The translations under genes were made by a program, and so were the position numbers. DNA of 55,271 nt from a virus. The DNA is taken from IMG/VR virus record IMGVR_UViG_3300046804_000671, positions 1 through 55,271 of that record; one strand, given 5' to 3'. The notes beneath the pieces were generated by a model. It was given only the letters and a program-made list of their open reading frames with translations, did no database searches and had not been told where the DNA came from. Below, piece after piece: positions 48,983 through 55,098 of the stretch. Every line of letters starts with the position of its first letter. Positions within the stretch are counted from its first letter, which is position 1.

Positions 48983-49840
48983 CTAGATGTAGGCGGACAC
49001 CTTGTTCAGAATATCACGCGCAGTCTGAGCGGCGGCGATGCGGCTGCTCTGGTTCTCGCGCAGATCATCAGATGTAATGGTGGCAAGGTCATGCTTGATC
49101 TGCATGGCAATGCCGTCAATGTCAGGATTGTTGGTGATGTTAAGCTTGGGCAGAATGTCAGCGAGGTCACTGATGTTGCTCATCATGGACTCACGGATAC
49201 CCTTGCCATCGTTGGCTTCCACCTCCTTGAGACGCTTGAGCATGTGTTCCATACGCATGGACACACGCTGAAACACATCACGCACAGCGTTGTCCTGTGC
49301 CTCCGAAAGATTCTGTTCGATCTCCTGCTTGGTGGATTGGAACTCCGACTCAGACAGGGAGACACGGAAGTCATTGGAGTCAGGCAGATTGAACACACGC
49401 ACATTGAAGGCATGCTTGCGGCGGATGCTTTCCGCGCTCGGGTAATCAGACTCCTTGAACAGACCATTGAGATCGAGGCGAGCCTGCTTGACCAGAGCAT
49501 CATACTCCACAAGCAACTTCTCCACAGCCTGATTGAACTGGCTGCGGTACTCAGACATACGCTGCACATATTCCAGATAGATATCCACGGGGATGATGCG
49601 GATACCATCGTTAAGCCAAGGCAGGGTGACGCTCATGGTATAGTTACGAGCGTTGCCTGCGATGCTGGTGATATCCTTAAGAGAGATAGGGTTCACCAGA
49701 ATCTTGTTGAAGCGACCGGCGCGAGAGGCGTCGGTGCCGTGGTTCTGTGCAACTTCAGCGGTCGCATCCTTGTCGTACTTGCGCCCCGACCAAGCAGAGA
49801 TCGAGAGAGCAACGAGCATAGCCTTTTCACTGATATTCAT
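48983..49840 (-). CDS. DUF3150-like coiled-coil protein
   Basis: This 285-residue protein has a small N-terminal domain with AWSGRKYDKDATAEV and a helical rest. The stretch about 90-230 (EKLLVEYDALVKQARLDLNG, MRMEHMLKRLKEVEAND) is coiled-coil-like. It resembles DUF3150 proteins, often found with MoxR ATPases in phages. It may bridge the ATPase and VWA protein. Assignment is from memory of the family pattern. Confidence 0.6.
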   Translation of the reverse strand: MNISEKAMLVALSISAWSGRKYDKDATAEVAQNHGTDASRAGRFNKILVNPISLKDITSIAGNARNYTMSVTLPWLNDGIRIIPVDIYLEYVQRMSEYRSQFNQAVEKLLVEYDALVKQARLDLNGLFKESDYPSAESIRRKHAFNVRVFNLPDSNDFRVSLSESEFQSTKQEIEQNLSEAQDNAVRDVFQRVSMRMEHMLKRLKEVEANDGKGIRESMMSNISDLADILPKLNITNNPDIDGIAMQIKHDLATITSDDLRENQSSRIAAAQTARDILNKVSAYI

Positions 49841-49849
49841 GACAACCTC

Positions 49850-50023
49850 CTAGATGTTACGAAACAGACCGGCCCAATACATAAGGGCGAAAGACAAGAC
49901 AGTCGAGAAGAACGACACATAGAAATTGTATCGTATCGCAGGTTTGGGTGTGTCATGCAAGATGATTACAGACACAAGGTTGACGGTCCATAGGGCGATG
50001 ATCGCCCACTCACCGTAGTTCAT
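49850..50023 (-). CDS. 57-residue two-pass membrane protein
   Basis: The frame from 50023, after GGAGG, encodes MNYGEWAIIALWTVNLVSVI, a loop (HDTPKPAIRYN) and a second hydrophobic segment. It sits between MoxR and the DUF3150-like gene and may anchor the machine to the membrane. Confidence 0.6.
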   Translation of the reverse strand: MNYGEWAIIALWTVNLVSVIILHDTPKPAIRYNFYVSFFSTVLSFALMYWAGLFRNI

Positions 50024-50032
50024 GATGCCTCC

Positions 50033-51049
50033 TTACAGGATCACGTTAGAGAAGGACACGGCCAGATCGATACCAGCCTTGGTCTTCATAAGGTTGGGAT
50101 TACGAGCCTGCATTTCCTTGAGGCAGGAGACGCAGTACTCCTTCTTCTTGAACTCGTCGCTGGAGATACGATTGAGGATGCGACGAACCACATCCATGTT
50201 GCGTGGAGTGGCGTGGTTAGCGACCGCACCCATCAACGCATAGATGGTAGCAGGATCGTTGGCAATACGGACACCCTCAGGATTGTCGAAGATATCCTTG
50301 ATAAGAGGCAGACCAGACGCGATCTTCATGAAACCGTAGAACTCGTTGGTCACACCCTCGCCGTTCAGACCAGTGACCAATGCGCGCTCAGCGTACTGAG
50401 GCAGACCAATGGACAGAACGTCGGACACCTTCTCCCAAGTACGCGGAGAGGCGTTGGCGTACTGAGACGCATCGAACATAGACAGATGATCGGGACGCCA
50501 CTCAAGGTATGCGGTGATCATTGGATTGATATCCCTGCTACCGCAATACGCACGGAAGTCATCACGGTCAGCGACCATCTCGACATGGGCGAGACGATTA
50601 CGAAGATGCGTAGGCATCTCAAATGTACCGGCCTTGTGTTGACGCATGTTGCCAGACAGAACGATGGCAGTGCTATCGGGAAGCTTATGCTCACCAAGCA
50701 CACGATCATGAACGATACGAGACGCAATGTTCTGCATCATCATGACAGCCTGAGGCACCTCGTCCAGATGGAGAAGGGTAGGACGATCCGACTCCTCGAT
50801 CTTACGGATGATATCGCTACGAGACAGACGCATCTCTATACCGTCACGGTAACAATGACCGACAACATCAGGCGCCTCACGCTCAGCGAGGATGACCTGA
50901 ATATAGTTGTAACCTTCCTCCTCTGCGGACTGACCGGCGACCGCAGTCTTGCCGATACCCGGAGCGCCCCAGACCATGGGCACGATGGATTTGCGGCGCA
51001 TGGCGGCCTTGGTAATGTCCTTAATTTCGGTCGGCTTAAGCTTAAGCAT
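50033..51049 (-). CDS. MoxR-family AAA+ ATPase
   Basis: The 338-residue protein has Walker A GAPGIGKT (28-35), Walker B LLHLDE (92-97), a sensor-1-like SGNM (Asn 134) and LRNRLAH (149-155). This is the MoxR/RavA-type motor that works with VWA partners to remodel target proteins. In this cassette the likely partners are the zincin-VWA and DUF3150-like proteins. Confidence 0.85.
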   Translation of the reverse strand: MLKLKPTEIKDITKAAMRRKSIVPMVWGAPGIGKTAVAGQSAEEEGYNYIQVILAEREAPDVVGHCYRDGIEMRLSRSDIIRKIEESDRPTLLHLDEVPQAVMMMQNIASRIVHDRVLGEHKLPDSTAIVLSGNMRQHKAGTFEMPTHLRNRLAHVEMVADRDDFRAYCGSRDINPMITAYLEWRPDHLSMFDASQYANASPRTWEKVSDVLSIGLPQYAERALVTGLNGEGVTNEFYGFMKIASGLPLIKDIFDNPEGVRIANDPATIYALMGAVANHATPRNMDVVRRILNRISSDEFKKKEYCVSCLKEMQARNPNLMKTKAGIDLAVSFSNVIL

Positions 51050-51050
51050 G

Positions 51051-51548
51051 TCATTTGTCCTTGAAGTTGATGATGACAGGATCGTTGAGGTTTACTTCCA
51101 TCTCGTCAAGAGACTTGTAGTGGAAGTACTGCTCGATGCTACTCTGGTATACGTAGAACTCCTCTGGTTTGCATTCTAGGAATTGCTCTGGGCTGTTGTA
51201 CTTGACGCTGTACCTGTTGCCCTTCTCTCCGCTGATATACGGATCACCTACGTGTCCTTCGTTCTGAATCCTAACCATGGCTAGAGCGCCAAGGATTTTA
51301 CTGTAAACATCAACATCTTTGATGAAGTTACCAATTATGTAACCCCTCCGTATAACTAGATACGGCATCTTGTTGTTGTGCCTCATTGACCTTGCGATCT
51401 GAGCGGGAACGCCTCCTCCCTTTATGATGCCTGTCTTTGCGTAGTTATAAAGCTTTTTCTTCTGCGAAGGACCGAACGAACTTACATCGACCTCCGCGTA
51501 TAGGTTCTTGAGGTGACTCATTACAGAGTCGGAGATATTGTATGACAT
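51051..51548 (-). CDS. Unknown phage protein
   Basis: The 165-residue protein begins at 51548 with GAGAGG upstream, overlapping the previous stop as TAATG. It has ARSMRHNNKMPYLVIRRGYI and a C-terminal acidic part. It is the gene next upstream of MoxR and could be a cassette member or substrate. No family recognised. Confidence 0.55.
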   Translation of the reverse strand: MSYNISDSVMSHLKNLYAEVDVSSFGPSQKKKLYNYAKTGIIKGGGVPAQIARSMRHNNKMPYLVIRRGYIIGNFIKDVDVYSKILGALAMVRIQNEGHVGDPYISGEKGNRYSVKYNSPEQFLECKPEEFYVYQSSIEQYFHYKSLDEMEVNLNDPVIINFKDK

Positions 51549-51778
51549 TACAGGCACCTCTCGATGTTGATGAGGCGGCGTGCTGCCCTGCGGTACACAC
51601 CGCCGATGAACCCACCCATGAGCGACAGTTCCTTCAGATCATCAATGATCCAGCGGAGAGCATCGCGCTCGCCCCGCTTGGCTGCCTGCCACACTCGCGG
51701 ATGTACTACACCACGGAAACGCATACGCTCAGAGTAACGTATGTCATGCTTGAAACTGCGGATGCTCTTGATCTGCAC
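51548..51778 (-). CDS. Unknown basic phage protein
   Basis: The 76-residue Arg-rich product starts at GTG 51778 with AGGAG 7 bases upstream. It has VHPRVWQAAKRGERDALRW and a helical end. Function unknown. Confidence 0.5.
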   Translation of the reverse strand: MQIKSIRSFKHDIRYSERMRFRGVVHPRVWQAAKRGERDALRWIIDDLKELSLMGGFIGGVYRRAARRLINIERCL

Positions 51779-51851
51779 CTCTCAACTCCTCTTCCCAACG
51801 GTTACGAACTACAACCAAAGGCACCATGTCTCTGGTCAACTTGCTAAGCAT
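51744..51851 (-). CDS. 35-residue reading frame, possibly leaderless
   Basis: A frame from ATG 51851 encodes MLSKLTRDMVPLVVVRNRWE and ends in the next gene. The promoter -10 lies 6 bases before it, so the mRNA would start at or beside the ATG. The frame carries a degenerate copy of the palindrome (51792-51808). It could be a leader peptide coupling to the GTG at 51778. Confidence 0.35.
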   Translation of the reverse strand: MLSKLTRDMVPLVVVRNRWEEELRGADQEHPQFQA

Positions 51852-51856
51852 ATACA

Positions 51857-51884
51857 ATTATAGCACCTCCATTCTTGGTGTCTA
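51857..51884 (-). promoter_or_regulatory. Sigma70 promoter for the MoxR cassette
   Basis: On the minus strand TAGACA (51879-51884) and TATAAT (51857-51862) are 16 bases apart, with TGC before the -10 (extended -10). It would drive the operon from 51851 toward the MoxR, DUF3150-like and VWA genes. Confidence 0.75.
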
Positions 51885-51908
51885 TAGTTCCAGGAAAATT
51901 TATCTTTA

Positions 51909-52094
51909 TCATCTCAGCTTTTGCACCACCCTTTCCGCTGTTAGTTCGTTGACCATAGTAGAAAGCCTGTCGTGGATGTTCGCCCAGTAGGCTGGTCCTT
52001 CAGGCGTTTCTTTCCAGACGAAGGCAGTCATCAGGTTGTCTCTGGTTTGAGCCAGAAGCTGAAAGCTCGCGTTTTCTCTCCACTTGTACATCAT
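51909..52094 (-). CDS. Unknown small phage protein
   Basis: The 61-residue product (MMYKWRENASFQLLAQTRDN) starts at 52094 or 52091, with GGAG upstream. It is helical with two Trp-containing segments. It follows a microprotein gene directly. Function unknown. Confidence 0.5.
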   Translation of the reverse strand: MMYKWRENASFQLLAQTRDNLMTAFVWKETPEGPAYWANIHDRLSTMVNELTAERVVQKLR

Positions 52095-52193
52095 TTACTC
52101 CATAAACAGAGTGATCATGAAGATCAGCATCAGGAACGTGTATCCCATGCAGAGATACAGTACCAGAGTCAGGCATTCCTTGATGATATCCAT
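52095..52193 (-). CDS. 32-residue membrane microprotein
   Basis: A short frame, GGAGG 6 bases upstream, encodes MDIIKECLTLVLYLCMGYTF and continues hydrophobic to the C-terminus. Single-pass peptide; role unknown. Confidence 0.5.
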   Translation of the reverse strand: MDIIKECLTLVLYLCMGYTFLMLIFMITLFME

Positions 52194-52221
52194 ATATTCC
52201 TCCTAGGTTTATGCCGTAAAC

Positions 52222-52458
52222 TCAGACGATGCGGACCTTGATGCCCTTCTGGATGCGGATAGTCACATCCGAGATGACACGCTCACGCTTGATGTGCGGA
52301 CGCTTGGACTTGATGCCGGAATCCATGTCGAGCGCGGATTCCATGACCATGCGGGTGATGCCCGCCATCGAGATTCCCGCCTTGAACGCCTCCTTACGCA
52401 GGCGATTGAACATGCGGGGAGGGAGGGTGTACCCAACGTAGCGATTGCTGTTCTTCAT
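52222..52458 (-). CDS. Ribbon-helix-helix-like DNA-binding protein
   Basis: Start 52458 (AGGAG 7 bases upstream) gives 78 residues with YVGYTLPPRMFNRLRKEAFK, then SMAGITRMVMESAL: a strand-helix-helix order like Arc/MetJ proteins. The C-terminus is basic. It is a candidate regulator of the palindromes nearby; the link is inference. The longer frame from 52665 lies in the next gene. Confidence 0.55.
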   Translation of the reverse strand: MKNSNRYVGYTLPPRMFNRLRKEAFKAGISMAGITRMVMESALDMDSGIKSKRPHIKRERVISDVTIRIQKGIKVRIV

Positions 52459-52468
52459 GACATATCTC

Positions 52469-52669
52469 CTAGTAGTCGTAGTCGATTGGTTCGTCGGTGT
52501 AGTAGTTGTCGTCTGTGAAAATATCGGTACGAAACCTGGATTTCTTAGCCTCCTCGCACTTGTTGCAGACATATCCAATGGGGATGCCGCGAGCATCGTA
52601 TGCCAGCCATGACACCCCATCGCTCTTTCTATGAGGGAACCTTTTGTCTCCGTTGCACTTCCCAACCAT
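52469..52669 (-). CDS. Small Cys-containing phage protein
   Basis: The 66-residue product has VCNKC plus an N-terminal Cys/His (KCNGDKRFPHRK), a possible zinc site, and an acidic Tyr-rich tail. AAAGGAG precedes the ATG, which lies inside a palindrome copy (52659-52675). Function unknown. Confidence 0.55.
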   Translation of the reverse strand: MVGKCNGDKRFPHRKSDGVSWLAYDARGIPIGYVCNKCEEAKKSRFRTDIFTDDNYYTDEPIDYDY

Positions 52670-52675
52670 TGGGAA
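52659..52675. repeat. Palindrome copy spanning a start codon
   Basis: TTCCCAACcaTTGGGAA has one mismatch to the dispersed palindrome. The complement of its centre holds the ATG of the 52469-52669 gene, so binding or RNA folding would block initiation. Confidence 0.7.
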
Positions 52676-53017
52676 CTACTCCTTTACAGGGGTTGGTTGA
52701 ATGTACGGGGTGAACGAGGTCCACTTCTTGACTCGCCACCCATGATCCTTGACCCAAAACGGAGCGCCGCCGCCGCTTCGCTTGGATTGACAGAAGGAGA
52801 ACATTGGACTGCCTCCCTTGCTGCCCTTGACGCCGAGGAACTCACGTAGAGCCTTGGCGCAGGGATCACCATACATTTCAGGGGTTTGCAGCAGAGACAC
52901 CACCATCGCGGCACCTCCCCTGCGATATGCGTGCAGGACCGTCAGCAGCGTCTTGTCATAGGCTTTGCCCATGTCAAGGCTGTAGATGTACCTGATCGCG
53001 TTAGGAACATCGCTCAT
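52676..53017 (-). CDS. Unknown phage protein
   Basis: The 113-residue protein starts at ATG 53017 (GGGA 9 bases upstream), following the stop at 53019. It has RYIYSLDMGKAYDKTLLTVL and a Gly/Ser-rich part (GSKGGSPMFSFCQSK). The GTG at 53047 is less likely. Function unknown. Confidence 0.55.
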   Translation of the reverse strand: MSDVPNAIRYIYSLDMGKAYDKTLLTVLHAYRRGGAAMVVSLLQTPEMYGDPCAKALREFLGVKGSKGGSPMFSFCQSKRSGGGAPFWVKDHGWRVKKWTSFTPYIQPTPVKE

Positions 53018-53018
53018 T

Positions 53019-53138
53019 TTAGCAATCCCAATAACAGGCGAAGTCACAGTCCACGAAGAAGAACAGGCTGATGTTGTGATCCACGTTCAGATTGGCAGCA
53101 TCATTCAGCCTGCGCCACACACTGGTATAAACCATCAT
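53019..53138 (-). CDS. 39-residue reading frame
   Basis: A frame from 53138 (or 53135) encodes MMVYTSVWRRLNDAANLNVD and a Phe/Cys-rich end (FFFVDCDFACYWDC). GGCGGTGAG lies upstream. It is the first gene of this minus-strand run and is tightly followed by the next. Coding is plausible, not proven. Confidence 0.4.
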   Translation of the reverse strand: MMVYTSVWRRLNDAANLNVDHNISLFFFVDCDFACYWDC

Positions 53139-53162
53139 GTCTCACCGCCTTCCAACTTGTGC

Positions 53163-53179
53163 TTCCCAACCGTTGGGAA
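53163..53179. repeat. Palindrome TTCCCAACcGTTGGGAA
   Basis: A perfect 8-1-8 palindrome in the leader of the minus-strand run starting at 53138. It is one of about seven dispersed copies. Confidence 0.8.
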
Positions 53180-53250
53180 GCTTCTCAACCGGAGCCTCGC
53201 TGCATTTGCGAGTTGCATTTCGTCCGATTGTTCTGTATTATCTCATGTTT

Positions 53251-53308
53251 TATGGTCTTTGTATATATGTCCAGGAAAAAACCTGGACATTTTGACCATA
53301 TATTTTTT
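53251..53308 (+). promoter_or_regulatory. Compound inverted repeat before the small terminase gene
   Basis: TATGGTC (53251-53257) pairs with GACCATA (53294-53300), enclosing ATGTCCAGG/CCTGGACAT (53267-53275 with 53282-53290) around an A6 loop. A T8 run follows on the plus strand at 53302-53309. It could be an intrinsic terminator or attenuator, an operator, or a packaging recognition site beside terS. Confidence 0.6.
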
Positions 53309-53343
53309 TTAACCTAGCGAACGCCTCGCTTTCAAGGTGCCAC

Positions 53344-53796
53344 ATGACCAAACACAAGATGACTATCAAGCAGGAAGACTTTGCAAGATTGGTAGGATAC
53401 GAGGGAGTATCCCAGATTGATGCCTACAGACAGGCATATAACCCAAAGACAAAGTCTCCCACTGCACTAGCCTCAATGGCATATAGATTGTCTATCCATC
53501 CCCTAGTGTCTCAGGCAATCACCAAGTACAGGGATCAGAGAGAACAGGACAAGAAGATTGATGCCGGTACGATTAGAGAACTCCTTCTGAATACCTTGAT
53601 TAGTAAGGTCAAGGAAGCCAAGACGGAATCCAATCAATTAAGGGCAGTGGAATTGCTGGGTAAGACGGAGGATATTGGATTGTTCAAGGAGAGAATTGAA
53701 ACAACGACAGTCAAGTCAAGCGATGATTTGGAAAAGGAATTGAGGGAAAAGTTACACAATCTATTTGGGAAGCCCAAGATTGTTGCAAGTAATTGA
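53344..53796 (+). CDS. Terminase small subunit
   Basis: The 150-residue protein has FARLVGYEGVSQIDAYRQAY, SPTALASMAYRLSIHPLVSQ and a helical C-terminus (LRAVELLGKTEDIGLF), matching the Terminase_2-like small subunits that bind the packaging site. AAGGTG precedes the ATG. The large subunit is not in this window. Confidence 0.8.
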   Translation: MTKHKMTIKQEDFARLVGYEGVSQIDAYRQAYNPKTKSPTALASMAYRLSIHPLVSQAITKYRDQREQDKKIDAGTIRELLLNTLISKVKEAKTESNQLRAVELLGKTEDIGLFKERIETTTVKSSDDLEKELREKLHNLFGKPKIVASN

Positions 53797-54015
53797 TTTG
53801 CCTAGAGATTAGGCAGATCGAGATTATTAGGATTTGTTTTTTATATCTGGTTTGATTGTGGTTGGTTAATGCCGGGAGATTGGGGGATTTTGGTAGGGGG
53901 ATTAGGATTTTGCAGGCAAACGATTTGATTTTTTTATAAAAACCACATCTCCAGGCCTTCCCAACCGTTGGGAAACTGCTATTGAGAATCATTCTCATTC
54001 CTGGACCTAGGCAAC
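53797..54015. other. Non-coding right-end segment
   Basis: No credible gene. It holds a TGCCTA/TAGGCA hairpin after terS, a G-rich stretch with three G3-5 runs (53874-53900), a perfect TTCCCAACcGTTGGGAA (53958-53974) and a TGAGAATCATTCTCA (53983-53997). Confidence 0.65.
53958..53997. repeat. Paired palindromes: TTCCCAAC type and Fur-box-like
   Basis: The two palindrome families sit 8 bases apart here, as they also do at 54844-54883 and 54905-54937. This repeated pairing suggests they work together. Confidence 0.8.
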
Positions 54016-54048
54016 AAAAAGCCCCCTAGACCTAAGCCTAGGGGGCTT
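54016..54048 (-). terminator. Intrinsic terminator for the 54053-54676 gene
   Basis: An 11-bp stem (54019-54029 with 54038-54048) is followed on the minus strand by TTTTT. It lies 4 bases past the stop codon of the minus-strand gene and may also stop plus-strand terS transcripts. Confidence 0.88.
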
Positions 54049-54052
54049 CCTG

Positions 54053-54676
54053 TTACTTCTTAAAGGTGATCACAACCGTGCCATGCTGGGCGCTGTAGAC
54101 CGCCTCGGCCTTCGCCTCGTGGGCCTGCCACAGCAGCAACTCGACAAGCTGGCTGTGACCGCCGGTTGCGGCGGGCGTTTCGGCCAGCGTGGCAATGTGG
54201 GGCCGGTTGTAGTTCATGACCTTGTCGAGCGCCGTTCCCGGCCCCTGTCCGCCCTTGCCCTTCGCCTTGGGCTTGTCAGACTTCTTTTCGGCGGCGTTCA
54301 CTGACTTAATCGATACGCTCGCGAGCGCCTCGCCCTTGCCTTCAATGTCAATCGCCTTGCGGGCGTTCGTGACATAGTTGGAAAGATACTTCTTTGCGCC
54401 CTTCTCATCCGTGCCGCGCTTCTCGGCGACCGCGTCCAGCAACGGGCGCATGGCAAGCTCGCGCTCGCGCCCCTCAACCGTGAGCTTGAAGATCGCCATG
54501 ATGGCGGCCGTAAGCCGCTCGCCGATCTTCGTATAGACGTCGAACGCGGTCGAGTGTTCCAAGAACACTGCGATGGCCGTATCCGACGCCGCCTTGATAG
54601 CAGCGGCACGGTCGACTGGCTTGGCATCCGCAACGGGGATGACCGGAGCAACCTTAGCCTTGATAACCTTTGCCAT
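54053..54676 (-). CDS. Unknown Ala/Lys-rich protein, GC-rich gene
   Basis: The 207-residue protein has an Ala/Val/Lys-rich N-terminus, a helical middle (about 25-120), a Lys/Gly-rich linker (KPKAKGKGGQGPG) and a short C-terminal domain. Its GC content is well above its neighbours, and it has its own terminator and an AGGAG 6 bases before the ATG. It may be a DNA-binding or moron-type gene of foreign origin. No family recognised. Confidence 0.6.
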   Translation of the reverse strand: MAKVIKAKVAPVIPVADAKPVDRAAAIKAASDTAIAVFLEHSTAFDVYTKIGERLTAAIMAIFKLTVEGRERELAMRPLLDAVAEKRGTDEKGAKKYLSNYVTNARKAIDIEGKGEALASVSIKSVNAAEKKSDKPKAKGKGGQGPGTALDKVMNYNRPHIATLAETPAATGGHSQLVELLLWQAHEAKAEAVYSAQHGTVVITFKK

Positions 54677-54843
54677 TTGACACTCCTAATGGCTCCCATG
54701 CAAAAAAAACCCGTTCCACGCGCGGGGAGCCAGCGCGGGCAGATGGGGTTTCAGACGATGCATAGAGCGGTCGGCGAATGGAACCGACACGCACACAGTA
54801 CAGGTACCAGCGGCACGGTCAAGGGGGGCTGTGGATTTTTTCC
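54677..54843. other. Non-coding segment upstream of the GC-rich gene
   Basis: No gene is supported. On the minus strand TTGACC is followed 16 bases later by TACTGT, a weak promoter candidate for the 54053-54676 gene. TGTGGATTT near 54834 resembles a DnaA box with two mismatches. Confidence 0.45.
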
Positions 54844-55098
54844 TTCCCAACGGTTGGGAAAAAGTTAATGCGAATCATTCGCAACCTGGAGTCCAGGATG
54901 CAATTGAGAATCATTCTCACTTCCCAACGGTTGGGAAACTGCAATTGATAATCATTCGCAACTCGGCCGTTGATGCAAATGAGAATCATTCGCAACCCGT
55001 TGTCAGGTGCAATTGATAATCATTCGCATATAGATCCAAGATGCAATTGATAATCATTATCACCTGGAGATCCAGGATACGATTAAGAATCATTTGCA
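54844..55098. repeat. Tandem array of Fur-box-like palindromes with two TTCCCAAC palindromes
   Basis: Seven 15-bp units of the form TGAnAATCATTnnCA start at 54869, 54905, 54946, 54980, 55014, 55048 and 55084. The spacing is 36, 41, 34, 34, 34 and 36. The unit at 55048 is TGATAATCATTATCA, an exact 7-1-7 Fur-box form; 54869 and 54905 are also perfect palindromes. TTCCCAACgGTTGGGAA lies at 54844 and 54921. Two spacers are CCTGGA..TCCAGG palindromes. It may be a regulator array, an origin or a decoy. Confidence 0.85.

Noticed and set aside
48911-49993. 360-residue plus-strand frame opposite the DUF3150-like gene
   Set aside because: The minus-strand gene has family resemblance, a ribosome-binding site and operon context; the plus frame is a shadow rich in His/Leu/Arg.
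50213-51064. 283-residue plus-strand frame opposite MoxR
   Set aside because: MoxR motifs on the minus strand are unambiguous.
54869-55098. CRISPR array
   Set aside because: Units are 15-25 bp palindromes separated by only about 10-20 bp that are often palindromic too; no cas genes are present.
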